Source: Bacteroidales bacterium (GTDB lineage Bacteria > Bacteroidota > Bacteroidia > Bacteroidales > UBA932). Taken from it: a DNA stretch of 64,000 nucleotides. Positions within the stretch are counted from its first letter, which is position 1. Every line of letters begins with the position of its first letter. Location of the stretch: assembly GCA_017471085.1 (NCBI GenBank), contig JAFUWW010000061.1:1-64000 (forward strand), read 5' to 3'. The notes beneath the pieces were generated by a model that was given only the letters and a program-made list of their open reading frames with translations, was not told where the DNA came from and did not search any database. Below, piece by piece: positions 9,434-16,978 of this stretch. A program made the translations under genes and the position numbers.

Positions 9434-9934
9434 ATGCGAACATCCCATCTTTTCAAGTTGGCCACACTGACAGCCTTCTTTTTTGCTTTCCTTTCCTGCA
9501 CCAAAGGGGTGGAACATACGGGCGACCAGTCCGGCAATCTGTACGGGAACTGGGTCCTTGACACCAAATCCGTTACCATAGGCGACAATACACCTGCAGT
9601 AACGGATTTTTCCGGCGCCCATTTCTACCTGGGTTTCATGGAACCTAAACTGGCTTTTGGCAAAGAGGGGTCGATCTTCACCTTCGACATTGACGATGTC
9701 GATGCCGTTCCTTTCTCTTACAATGCCGGCAAGAAGCAGATAACCTTCGAAAAGATCATCTCCCTGTCCACCGGTTTCCCGCCCAAAGTCATGTGGCTTT
9801 TCGGAACCTATGACGTTGTGGAACTTACAGACAAGAAACTGGTTCTTTCCCAAACCGTCAGTTCCCTGCTGGATTCAGATACCCGGGAGACCACTGAATA
9901 TACCTACCATAAACTGGTGGAACATTCAAATTAG
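9434..9934 (+). CDS. Small lipocalin-like lipoprotein, function unknown
   Basis: A 166-residue predicted lipoprotein with a lysine-poor N-terminus (MRTSHLFK), a hydrophobic core and the lipobox FLSC at about residue 21. The mature part opens with LYGNWVLDTKSV and alternates short beta-like strands, which resembles the lipocalin-like domains common in Bacteroidales lipoproteins. That is a fold-level impression only. It sits 32 bases after aroC with no clear promoter of its own. Its stop overlaps that of the converging minus-strand gene by four bases (TTAG). Confidence 0.65.
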   Translation: MRTSHLFKLATLTAFFFAFLSCTKGVEHTGDQSGNLYGNWVLDTKSVTIGDNTPAVTDFSGAHFYLGFMEPKLAFGKEGSIFTFDIDDVDAVPFSYNAGKKQITFEKIISLSTGFPPKVMWLFGTYDVVELTDKKLVLSQTVSSLLDSDTRETTEYTYHKLVEHSN

Positions 9935-10205
9935 TCGGCCTTGATCAGGATAACGCTGTAGTAGTTGTCCCCGACCGATTGAAATTCGTGCTCGAGGTCT
10001 GTCAGGACTTTCATTTCTTTCGTGGAAATGAGGTAGTTACCGCTGGTGCCTTCGAAGGAAGGAGGGCTCTTCTTGTCGAACTCTGAGATAAAGAGGTTGT
10101 AATCGCCGCCCCAATCGATGCTTTCTCCGCTTGCGGCAAGGATGGCTTCCGTTTGCAACTGTAATTCTTCACTTACAGGCGGGAGGTATGTTTCTTTTTT
10201 CGCAT
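9931..10205 (-). pseudogene. Small Bacteroidales-type protein with out-of-frame ATG
   Basis: The minus strand encodes about 88 residues ending LEHEFQSVGDNYYSVILIKAD and holding the segment ETYLPPVSEELQLQTEAI followed by LAASGES. That pattern (YxxP, then ...LLAASG) is typical of short Bacteroidales proteins starting MKK or MRK. A promoter element at 10227-10234 is followed by an ATG at 10205, but that frame stops after ten codons. Adding one A to the run of six As just after the ATG would give MRKKETYLPP and join the long frame. The gene is either frameshifted, read through by slippage, mis-sequenced at the homopolymer, or starts at a non-ATG codon such as the TTG inside ELQLQTE. Confidence 0.5.
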
Positions 10206-10226
10206 GGGAGAACTGTTTAGGCGTGG

Positions 10227-10234
10227 CAAAGATA
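10227..10234 (-). promoter_or_regulatory. -7 element TATCTTTG of the small minus-strand gene
   Basis: A perfect TAnnTTTG on the minus strand, 21 bases before the out-of-frame ATG at 10205. It shows that the locus is set up for transcription. Confidence 0.6.
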
Positions 10235-10287
10235 TTTTTTTCTCTCCCATCGGCAAAGGAAAAATTCTTTTTTTCCCTATTTAATGG

Positions 10288-10295
10288 TATCTTTG
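10288..10295 (+). promoter_or_regulatory. -7 element TATCTTTG of the helical-repeat membrane protein
   Basis: A perfect TAnnTTTG, 11 bases before the ATG at 10307, divergent from the element at 10227-10234. Confidence 0.65.
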
Positions 10296-10306
10296 TCACT
10301 TTAGGT

Positions 10307-11497
10307 ATGAATGATATGAAACGGATAGTAACCCTGTTCTTCCTTCTGCTCCGGGCCTTCCTGGCGGGTGCCCAGAACAATCCGTATGGCATCAACGACG
10401 AGTGCTATCAGTATATGAACCAGGCCGATGCGCTCATCGGCAAGCCCGGTTTTGCCGAAGCCAACGCGAATCTGCTGCATTCGGCCGTAAAACACGAGGA
10501 CAAGAAGGCGCAGGTGCTCTATTATGTGGAGAATCTCCGGGATGCGGCGCGCCGTCCGGACGCGGAGGAGAAAGAGGTGCTGGAAGCCCATGAAAGCCTT
10601 ACCCAGATAGCCAGGAAGCTGGATTATGTGCAGTACTATTACCAGTCTTACCAGACGCTGAAGAACTTTTATTTCAACCGGGGGAAGATGATCCGTGCCC
10701 TGGAAGTGATTGACGAAATGCAGAAGACCGCTGTCCGGGAGGGGGACGAATACGGCATCTGGTTCGCCCACAAGGAATTTGCGTCCGTCTATATGAATTA
10801 CAGCGCCTTCCACGTTGCCAGAGAGCATCTTTCGGCCCTTATCAAGGTCTGGCAGACGACGGAGGACCCTACCATCCGGCGGCAGAACCTCGCCCCTTTC
10901 TATATCGACTATTCCAAGACTTTCGCCCCGGAAATCGATTCGGCCAGGTTCTATCTGGACAAGGCGTGGGAGGTGGTGAGCGTGCCTGTGGATTCGGTGC
11001 GGTGCATGCAGGAATCGGCTGTGCTGGCAGTTGTGAACCGGGACGAAAAGACTTACAGGCACTATCGGGACCTGGTGCTGAACACACCGCACAGGCAGGG
11101 AATCGGCCGCGGGGTTCCGGAAATGTTCGGAGTGATCGATTCCATCCTGGACGGCACCATCGGCCAGCCGTCCGTGAGGGATCTTTACAAGTTTTCCCTG
11201 CCCCAGATGCGGATTATCTCGCTGGTGGCGGAGGACAAGGGCTTCCATGCCCTCGCGGAGAACCTGAAAGACCAGTGCATCCTTTCCATGGAGACCGACT
11301 TGTCCGACCTGCTGAAAATGAACATGTCGGAAATGGCCGCCCGCCTGGGGAATGACGAGCTGTCGGCCGATCTTGCCAGGAAGAACCGGCAGATGACCAA
11401 CTTGCTCCGGGCCTCCGGCATCATCGGCCTTCTTCTGATGGCTCTCCTGGTCTATGTCTCCCTGAAGCTGCGCAGGGAGAAAACCGGGAAAAAGTAG
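10307..11497 (+). CDS. Exported helical-repeat (TPR-like) protein with C-terminal membrane anchor
   Basis: A 396-residue protein (393 if started at the ATG at 10316). An N-terminal signal peptide ends near FLAGAQ. A long alpha-helical region follows with TPR-like spacing, for example LDYVQYYYQSYQTLKNFYF and EGDEYGIWFAHKEFASVY. One membrane helix lies near the end (GIIGLLLMALLVYVSL), then a short basic tail. The layout matches the sensory half of Bacteroidetes TPR-membrane regulators, but the DNA-binding output domain is absent. Starts upstream of 10307 are rejected because the promoter lies between. It ends 15 bases before sufB. The function is unknown. Confidence 0.7.
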   Translation: MNDMKRIVTLFFLLLRAFLAGAQNNPYGINDECYQYMNQADALIGKPGFAEANANLLHSAVKHEDKKAQVLYYVENLRDAARRPDAEEKEVLEAHESLTQIARKLDYVQYYYQSYQTLKNFYFNRGKMIRALEVIDEMQKTAVREGDEYGIWFAHKEFASVYMNYSAFHVAREHLSALIKVWQTTEDPTIRRQNLAPFYIDYSKTFAPEIDSARFYLDKAWEVVSVPVDSVRCMQESAVLAVVNRDEKTYRHYRDLVLNTPHRQGIGRGVPEMFGVIDSILDGTIGQPSVRDLYKFSLPQMRIISLVAEDKGFHALAENLKDQCILSMETDLSDLLKMNMSEMAARLGNDELSADLARKNRQMTNLLRASGIIGLLLMALLVYVSLKLRREKTGKK

Positions 11498-11505
11498 TAT
11501 CTTTA
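11498..11505 (+). promoter_or_regulatory. Probable -7 element TATCTTTA of the SUF operon
   Basis: Seven of eight positions match TAnnTTTG. It overlaps the stop codon of the preceding gene and lies seven bases before the sufB ATG. Confidence 0.5.
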
Positions 11506-11512
11506 CAATCTT

Positions 11513-12955
11513 ATGGATCAGGACCAGAAAATCATACAGGAAGTCACCTCCGGGGAGTACAAGGAGGGATTTGTGACGGACGTGGAGCAGGAGTTCATCC
11601 CCAAGGGACTCAACGAAGATATCATCCGGCAGATATCGGCCCGGAAAGAGGAGCCTCAGTGGCTGTTGGAATTCCGGCTGGACGCTTTCCGGAAGTGGCA
11701 GGCCATGCCGCAGCCGGACTGGGCGCATCTGGATATGCCGGAAATTGATTTCCAGGACATTATCTACTACGCTGCACCCAAGAAAGACAAGGACCGCCCC
11801 AAGGAGATCGACCCTAAGCTGGCCGAGACTTTCGACAAGCTGGGCATCCCCCTGCAGGAGCGCGAGGTGCTGGCCGGGGTGGTGGCGGTGGACGCCGTAT
11901 TCGACTCGGTGTCAGTTACGACCACCTTCCGGAAGACCCTTGCGGAAAAGGGCATCATCTTCTGTTCTTTCTCCGAAGCGGTGAAGGAATATCCGGACCT
12001 GGTGCGGAAGTATCTCGCCACCGTGGTGCCGGCGTCGGACAACTTCTTTGCGGCGCTCAATTCCGCCGTTTTCTCGGACGGATCGTTCTGCTACATTCCC
12101 AAAGGGGTGAAGTGCCCGATGGAGCTTTCCAGCTATTTCCGCATCAATGCGCGGGGCATCGGCCAGTTCGAACGCACGCTCATCGTGGCCGATGAGGGTT
12201 CCTATGTAAGTTACATGGAAGGATGCACCGCCCCGATGCGGGACGAGCAGCAGCTGCACGCCGCCGTGGTGGAGATTATCGTGGAAAAAGACGCCGATGT
12301 CAAATACTCCACCGTCCAGAACTGGTATCCCGGCGATGCGGACGGAAAGGGCGGCATCCTGAACCTGGTGACCAAGCGCGGTATCTGCAGGGGCAGCGGC
12401 TCGCACCTGAGCTGGACACAGGTGGAAACGGGATCGGCCATCACCTGGAAATACCCTTCCACCATCCTGAAAGGCGATTTCTCCAGTTCGGAATTCTATT
12501 CGGTGGCCGTCACCAACAACCATCAGCAGGCCGATACGGGCACCAAGATGATCCATCTGGGACGGGGCACCAAGAGCCGCATCGTGTCAAAGGGCATATC
12601 GGCCGGGGTGAGCCAAAACAGCTACCGCGGGCTGGTGCGGATGGGACGGGATGCCGTGGGAGGCAGGAACTTCTCCCAGTGCGACAGCCTCCTGATCGGT
12701 TCCAGCTGCGGTGCACACACTTTCCCGGACATCCAGTCCATGAATCCGACGGCTACTGTGGAGCACGAGGCTACCACTTCCAAGATTTCGGAGGACCAGC
12801 TGTTCTACTGCACCCAGCGGGGAATCGGCCCGGAAGAAGCCGTGGGACTGATTGTCAACGGCTATGCGCGCGAAGTATTGTCCCGCCTTCCCATGGAGTT
12901 CGCTGTGGAGGCGCAGAAACTGCTGCAGGTCTCCCTGGAGGGCAGCGTAGGGTAA
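11513..12955 (+). CDS. sufB: Fe-S cluster assembly scaffold SufB
   Basis: A 480-residue cytosolic scaffold protein that builds Fe-S clusters within the SufBCD complex. The N-terminal helical part ([17 protein letters not shown]) and the beta-helix core are both present, with YMEGCTAP near residue 240, the invariant stretch near 300 ([20 protein letters not shown]), [10 protein letters not shown] and [11 protein letters not shown] near the end. The length is normal. It opens a SUF operon. sufC and sufD follow, but only after a pnuC-like gene, which is not a usual SUF member. Confidence 0.96.
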   Translation: MDQDQKIIQEVTSGEYKEGFVTDVEQEFIPKGLNEDIIRQISARKEEPQWLLEFRLDAFRKWQAMPQPDWAHLDMPEIDFQDIIYYAAPKKDKDRPKEIDPKLAETFDKLGIPLQEREVLAGVVAVDAVFDSVSVTTTFRKTLAEKGIIFCSFSEAVKEYPDLVRKYLATVVPASDNFFAALNSAVFSDGSFCYIPKGVKCPMELSSYFRINARGIGQFERTLIVADEGSYVSYMEGCTAPMRDEQQLHAAVVEIIVEKDADVKYSTVQNWYPGDADGKGGILNLVTKRGICRGSGSHLSWTQVETGSAITWKYPSTILKGDFSSSEFYSVAVTNNHQQADTGTKMIHLGRGTKSRIVSKGISAGVSQNSYRGLVRMGRDAVGGRNFSQCDSLLIGSSCGAHTFPDIQSMNPTATVEHEATTSKISEDQLFYCTQRGIGPEEAVGLIVNGYAREVLSRLPMEFAVEAQKLLQVSLEGSVG

Positions 12956-12972
12956 TCGTCCCGCATAGGGAT

Positions 12973-12998
12973 GTCATTCTGAACGAAGTGAAGAATCT
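12973..12998 (+). repeat. Intergenic repeat-like element between sufB and pnuC
   Basis: A 26-base segment running GTCATTCTGAACGAAGTG and on to AAGAATCT. It is very close to a short dispersed sequence (GTCATTCTGAGCGAAGCG...AAGAATCT) that I recognise as recurring between genes in many Bacteroidetes and other genomes. It ends two bases before the pnuC start codon. Recognition is from memory; only one copy is seen here. Confidence 0.5.
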
Positions 12999-13000
12999 GA

Positions 13001-13642
13001 ATGTTTGATACCGTCATATTCACCCTGGCCGGCCGTCCCGTGCTGCTGATAGACTTGATTTCGAGCCTGTTGGGCCTCACATGCGTGTTCCTGGCCGGAC
13101 GCAACTCCAAGTACAACTTCTGGGTGGGCTACCTGTACACTGCCGCCCTGTTTTTCCTGTTCTGGAACAAGAACCTGTACGCGAGCCTGCTGCTGCAGCC
13201 CATCTCGCTGGCCATCAACATCATGGGCCACTACCGCTGGACCCATCCCCGGGCGGAAGAACAGTCGTCGGAGAACAAGAAAGACTTGAAGGTGAGTATG
13301 TTAAGCTGGCCGGAACGCATGATGTCCGTTGCGGCCGTACTGTTGGTCGCCTTTGTGTGGGGCTGGACGCTGGACCGCCTTTTCCCGGCTGACCCGCACC
13401 CGTACCTGGATTCCTGCGTCACGGTGCTCATCCTGCTTGCTCAGCTGCTCAGCGCCATGAAAAAGTGGGACTGCTGGATAGCCTGGCTCATTGTGAATGT
13501 GACGCAGATTATCCTGCATGTCAGCGTGGGCAACGTGTTCATGCCCATCGTATGCGCACTGTACCTGGTGAACGGCCTGTGGTCGCTGGCTACCTGGCTC
13601 AAGTTGTATCGGCGTGAAATGCAAACGCCTGATACAAAATAG
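13001..13642 (+). CDS. pnuC: PnuC-like vitamin/nucleoside membrane transporter
   Basis: A 213-residue inner-membrane protein with about seven hydrophobic segments and many tryptophans. The pattern NKNLYASLLLQPISL..INIMGHYRW in the first half and WIAWLIVNVTQIILHV near residue 165 is typical of PnuC, which takes up nicotinamide riboside by facilitated diffusion. Related family members carry thiamine or riboflavin, so the substrate is open. It sits between sufB and sufC with a dispersed-repeat segment directly before its ATG and an 81-base AT-rich gap after it, so it looks inserted into the SUF operon. No promoter of its own is visible. Confidence 0.8.
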   Translation: MFDTVIFTLAGRPVLLIDLISSLLGLTCVFLAGRNSKYNFWVGYLYTAALFFLFWNKNLYASLLLQPISLAINIMGHYRWTHPRAEEQSSENKKDLKVSMLSWPERMMSVAAVLLVAFVWGWTLDRLFPADPHPYLDSCVTVLILLAQLLSAMKKWDCWIAWLIVNVTQIILHVSVGNVFMPIVCALYLVNGLWSLATWLKLYRREMQTPDTK

Positions 13643-13723
13643 TTTACAAGAAAGTGTCTATGCGGTTTGGTGTAGACAATTATTGATAAAGAATTGATTA
13701 TAAGAAAGATACATTTTACGCCT

Positions 13724-14458
13724 ATGCTGGAAATCAACAACCTCCATGTCAAGATCGGCGACAAGGAAATCCTCAAGGGGATAGACCTTCATATCGGCCC
13801 TGGTGAAATCCATGCGGTGATGGGGCCCAACGGGGCCGGGAAGTCCACCCTGAGCGCCGTGCTCACCGGCCGCCCGGACTATGAAGTCACCGAAGGCACG
13901 GTCCTGTACAAAGGGGAGGACCTGCTGGCCAAATCGCCCGAAGAACGCGCCTGGGCGGGCATTTTCCTCAGTTTCCAATACCCGGTTGAGATTCCGGGAG
14001 TCACCATCACCGCCTTCATGAAGGCAGCGGTGAACGCCAAGCGCAAGGCGGCCGGCCTGGAAGAGCTGAAAGCCGGCGAGTTCCTGAAACTCCAGAAAGA
14101 AAAGATGGCCTTTGTGCAGATGAAGCCGGAATTTGCCAAGCGCGAAGTGAACGTCGGCTTCTCCGGCGGCGAGAAAAAACGCAACGAGATTTTCCAGATG
14201 GCCATGCTGGATCCGGTGCTCTCCATCCTGGACGAGACCGACAGCGGCCTGGACGTCGATGCCCTCAAGATTGTGGCCGATGGCGTAAATGCCCTCCGGA
14301 GCCCGGAAAAAAGCGCCATCATCATAACGCACTACCAGAAACTGCTGGAATATGTTCAGCCGGACGTGGTGCATGTGCTCAAAGCCGGAAAGATTGTGGC
14401 CACCGGCAGCAGGGAGCTGATAGAAGCGATTGAAAGCAAGGGATTTGACCAGTTCTAG
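13724..14458 (+). CDS. sufC: Fe-S cluster assembly ATPase SufC
   Basis: A 244-residue ABC-type ATPase that energises the SufBCD scaffold. Walker A is MGPNGAGKSTL near residue 35, the signature is NVGFSGGEKKRNEIF near 145, Walker B is LDPVLSILDETDSGLDVDAL, and the H-loop is IIITHYQKLL. The ATG at 13724 gives the usual N-terminus MLEINNLHVKI. The upstream in-frame ATG would add an unlikely ten-residue AT-rich tail. The 81-base gap before it holds an inverted repeat TGTCTA/TAGACA. sufD follows four bases after the stop. Confidence 0.96.
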   Translation: MLEINNLHVKIGDKEILKGIDLHIGPGEIHAVMGPNGAGKSTLSAVLTGRPDYEVTEGTVLYKGEDLLAKSPEERAWAGIFLSFQYPVEIPGVTITAFMKAAVNAKRKAAGLEELKAGEFLKLQKEKMAFVQMKPEFAKREVNVGFSGGEKKRNEIFQMAMLDPVLSILDETDSGLDVDALKIVADGVNALRSPEKSAIIITHYQKLLEYVQPDVVHVLKAGKIVATGSRELIEAIESKGFDQF

Positions 14459-14462
14459 GCCT

Positions 14463-15059
14463 ATGGGACACGGTAAGTACATAGATCCCTTTGCCGGCTT
14501 GACCGGCAATCTCTACCGCGTGGGTGCGGGCGAGCGCCTGGACCTGGAGTTCGTGGTGCTGCCCGGGGAAAGCAGGGAGATTACGGTGAACATCGACCTG
14601 GTCGGCCCCGGGGCCGAGGCGCACCTGAAGGGGCTTTACCTTTGCAATAGCAATGAAAAGGTGCATTTCCGCGTTGTGATGCACCACCGGGCGCCCGGCT
14701 GCAGGAGCACCCAGCTGTTCAACGGCATCGCCGGCGGAAAGGCCGATGTGCGCTTCGACGGCACCATCGTGGTGGCCCCGGACGCCCAGCAGACGGAGGC
14801 TTATCAGGAAAACCACAATATCGTCCTTACGGAAGAGGCGAAGGTAGTCACCAAACCCCAGCTGGAAATCTATGCCGACGACGTGAAGTGTTCCCATGGC
14901 GCTACGGTGGGCCAGCTGAATGCCGACGAATTGTTTTACATGCGTTCCCGCGGCATCCCGGAGTCCGAAGCCCGCACCCTGCAGATGCTCTCCTTCCTGT
15001 CGCCCGTGATTCCTGCAGGGCGTGAGGAGGAAATGGAGAAGGCCGTGAGAAGTCTTTGA
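14463..15059 (+). CDS. sufD: Half-length SufD
   Basis: A 198-residue SufD-like scaffold subunit, under half the usual 400-450 residues. It keeps the second half of the beta-helix and the functional stretch VKCSHGATVGQ, whose cysteine and histidine correspond to key SufD residues, plus the C-terminal ELFYMRSRGIPESEARTL motif. The N-terminal helical part and the first turns of the helix are missing. The start lies four bases after sufC, so no lost N-terminal coding is hidden upstream. It closes the SUF operon. It could pair with SufB as a minimal partner. Confidence 0.85.
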   Translation: MGHGKYIDPFAGLTGNLYRVGAGERLDLEFVVLPGESREITVNIDLVGPGAEAHLKGLYLCNSNEKVHFRVVMHHRAPGCRSTQLFNGIAGGKADVRFDGTIVVAPDAQQTEAYQENHNIVLTEEAKVVTKPQLEIYADDVKCSHGATVGQLNADELFYMRSRGIPESEARTLQMLSFLSPVIPAGREEEMEKAVRSL

Positions 15060-15118
15060 TTCTAAATTCATAAGTACTCTGCGGGAATCCCCGAATGTGG
15101 ATTTTCGCAGAAACTTTG

Positions 15119-15126
15119 TATCTTTG
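15119..15126 (+). promoter_or_regulatory. -7 element TATCTTTG of the PUL regulator
   Basis: A perfect TAnnTTTG placed inside a small inverted repeat, ACTTTG-TATCTTTG-CAAAGT (15113-15132). The motif GTGGATTTTCG lies 11 bases upstream, at 15097-15107. Confidence 0.65.
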
Positions 15127-15130
15127 CAAA

Positions 15131-16771
15131 GTGTTGTCTTTTAGGAGAATCATACTGTCGCTTTTGTCCGTTACCGCCATGGTGTCGGCCTGTGACCGGA
15201 CACCCCGTCCGGACCGTTCTACCCGGAGCATGCTGGACGAACTGGACGGATACATATCGGCCCGGGAGGTGTACGTGGCGCGCAAGCTGGACCAGATGGA
15301 CGCCCTCCGCAAGCTCTGCCGCACCACGCAGGACCCGTTGCGCAGGTACGAGATGGAGATGAACATGGCGGCCGAATACTTTGCCTTCAGCTTCGACTCC
15401 ACCCAGGTCTATCTCAAACACTGTCAGGAACTTGCGATGAATAAGCTGCACGACATGGAGCGGTACAACAAGGCTTCCGTCCAGCTGGGGCACCTCTATG
15501 CCAAGGCCGGCAGCTACATGGAGGCCTATAACCAGTTGTATCAGCAAATAGATACGGCAGCCCTGTCGGATGAGCTCAAGGCGGAATACCTGTACAATTT
15601 GTACGATTTCAGCATGGACCTTGCCGGCAATTCCGGCATGGTGGAGCGGTTCGCCATTCCGGAGGCCGCCTCTTTCCGCCCGCGTCTGTATCAGCTCCTG
15701 CCCAAGGATTCCGACGAGTGGCGCACCGTCCGCCGGGACGATTTCGCCGCTTCCGGGCAGCTGGCATCGGCCGACAGCATCGCTCACATCCAGCTTTCCG
15801 GCACCCGGCAGGAAGAGCATCCTTATGCCATCTATGCCTTCCACCTGTCCGACATCGCCGACCGCTCCGGCCGCCCTGCCGACCGCATGGCCTGGCTCAT
15901 CCGCTCTGCGGAAAGCGATATTGTCAATGCAGTAAGGGACTATGCCTCCCTCACGATGGTGGCGCAGAATATCCTTTCTTCCGATATCGACCGGTCGTTC
16001 CGATACCTCCGGATTGCGCAGGAAGACGCCCTGCTTTACAATGCCAAACTGCGCCCCTGGCAGATTTCCCGCTTCCTGCTGGATGTGGAAGACGCCTATG
16101 CGCGGCGGCAGGACAGGACCAGCCGGATGACGGTCATCTCCTCCATCCTGCTGGCCGTGCTGGTACTGGCGCTTTCCCTGATCACCCGTTTCCTGATTGT
16201 CCGCTCCCGGAAACTCTCCCGCCTGCAGACGGAACTGGAAAACAGCAACGCCAAACTGGCAATGGCCAATGAGGAACTCAGCGTACTGAACCGCCAGATT
16301 TCCAAGGCCGATAAAGTTAAGGAAGAGTATATAGTAGACTTCCTCCAGGGGCTTTCGGAGCAGGTGGCGCAGCTTCGCCAGGAGGATGCCCACTTCCGGA
16401 AACTGCTCAAGCAGGGGCAGTCGGACCAGTTGTTCAAGGAACTGGCCATTTCCGAGCGTTCGGAAAAAGCGTTGGACACCTTCTATCGCAAGTTCGACGA
16501 AACCTTCCTGGCCCTGTATCCGGACTTTGTGGAACAGTTCAACGCCCTTCTGCAGGAAGATGCCCGCTTCCGCCTCCGTAAGGATGAACGCCTGAATACG
16601 GAACTCCGCATCTTCGCCCTTATCCGCCTGGGCGTGGATGATTCCAAGGAAATCGCCACCATCCTGCACTACTCTGTAAGCACCATCTACAATTACAAGG
16701 TTTCCATCAAAAATTCCGCCCTGGGAAACCGCGACACCTTCGAAGAAAGGGTGAAAATGATAGGAAAGTAG
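15131..16771 (+). CDS. DUF6377-type membrane-spanning transcriptional regulator
   Basis: A 546-residue regulator. The N-terminal segment looks like a signal or lipoprotein peptide (ending MVSAC) and is followed by about 330 residues of helical periplasmic repeats. A membrane helix (SSILLAVLVLALSLITRFLIV) lies near residue 340, then a coiled coil, and a C-terminal part with YIVDFLQGLSEQV and the helix-turn-helix-like LGVDDSKEIATILHYSVSTIYNYK. The C-terminal part matches DUF6377 as I know it. No ATG fits: the promoter box excludes the upstream ATG, so GTG at 15131 or TTG at 15134 is likely. It lies next to a susC gene, so it probably senses a glycan product and switches on the locus. Confidence 0.8.
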   Translation: MLSFRRIILSLLSVTAMVSACDRTPRPDRSTRSMLDELDGYISAREVYVARKLDQMDALRKLCRTTQDPLRRYEMEMNMAAEYFAFSFDSTQVYLKHCQELAMNKLHDMERYNKASVQLGHLYAKAGSYMEAYNQLYQQIDTAALSDELKAEYLYNLYDFSMDLAGNSGMVERFAIPEAASFRPRLYQLLPKDSDEWRTVRRDDFAASGQLASADSIAHIQLSGTRQEEHPYAIYAFHLSDIADRSGRPADRMAWLIRSAESDIVNAVRDYASLTMVAQNILSSDIDRSFRYLRIAQEDALLYNAKLRPWQISRFLLDVEDAYARRQDRTSRMTVISSILLAVLVLALSLITRFLIVRSRKLSRLQTELENSNAKLAMANEELSVLNRQISKADKVKEEYIVDFLQGLSEQVAQLRQEDAHFRKLLKQGQSDQLFKELAISERSEKALDTFYRKFDETFLALYPDFVEQFNALLQEDARFRLRKDERLNTELRIFALIRLGVDDSKEIATILHYSVSTIYNYKVSIKNSALGNRDTFEERVKMIGK

Positions 16772-16797
16772 TGGATTTTTGATTCTATTTCCGCTAC

Positions 16798-16819
16798 TTT
16801 TTTCGAGTACTCGAAAAAA
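16798..16819. repeat. 22-bp perfect palindrome in the regulator-susC gap
   Basis: Six Ts, CGAGTACTCG and six As form a perfect palindrome just before the terminator hairpin. As RNA it would form a second U-tailed hairpin; as DNA it could be a protein-binding site. Confidence 0.6.
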
Positions 16820-16854
16820 CACAATTCTTTGATTTTCATCGAATTGTGTTTTTT
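16814..16854 (+). terminator. Intrinsic terminator of the regulator gene
   Basis: A 14-base perfect stem, AAAAAACACAATTC (16814-16827) against GAATTGTGTTTTTT (16841-16854), with a 13-base loop. It separates the regulator transcript from susC. Confidence 0.8.
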
Positions 16855-16903
16855 GTTTTACTACTATTTTCTTCCCGTACGCGAGAGCGACGAAAATCCA
16901 CTT

Positions 16904-16911
16904 TAATTTTG
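16904..16911 (+). promoter_or_regulatory. -7 element TAATTTTG of the PUL operon
   Basis: A perfect TAnnTTTG match 67 bases before the susC ATG, giving a leader of about 60 bases. The inverted form of the regulator-promoter motif, CGAAAATCCAC (16891-16901), ends two bases upstream. Confidence 0.7.
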
Positions 16912-16978
16912 CACCAGACCCAGTGTCGACAATACTTTTTTAAACCAATAACCAACGCACAACTAATCAAAAACGCGT

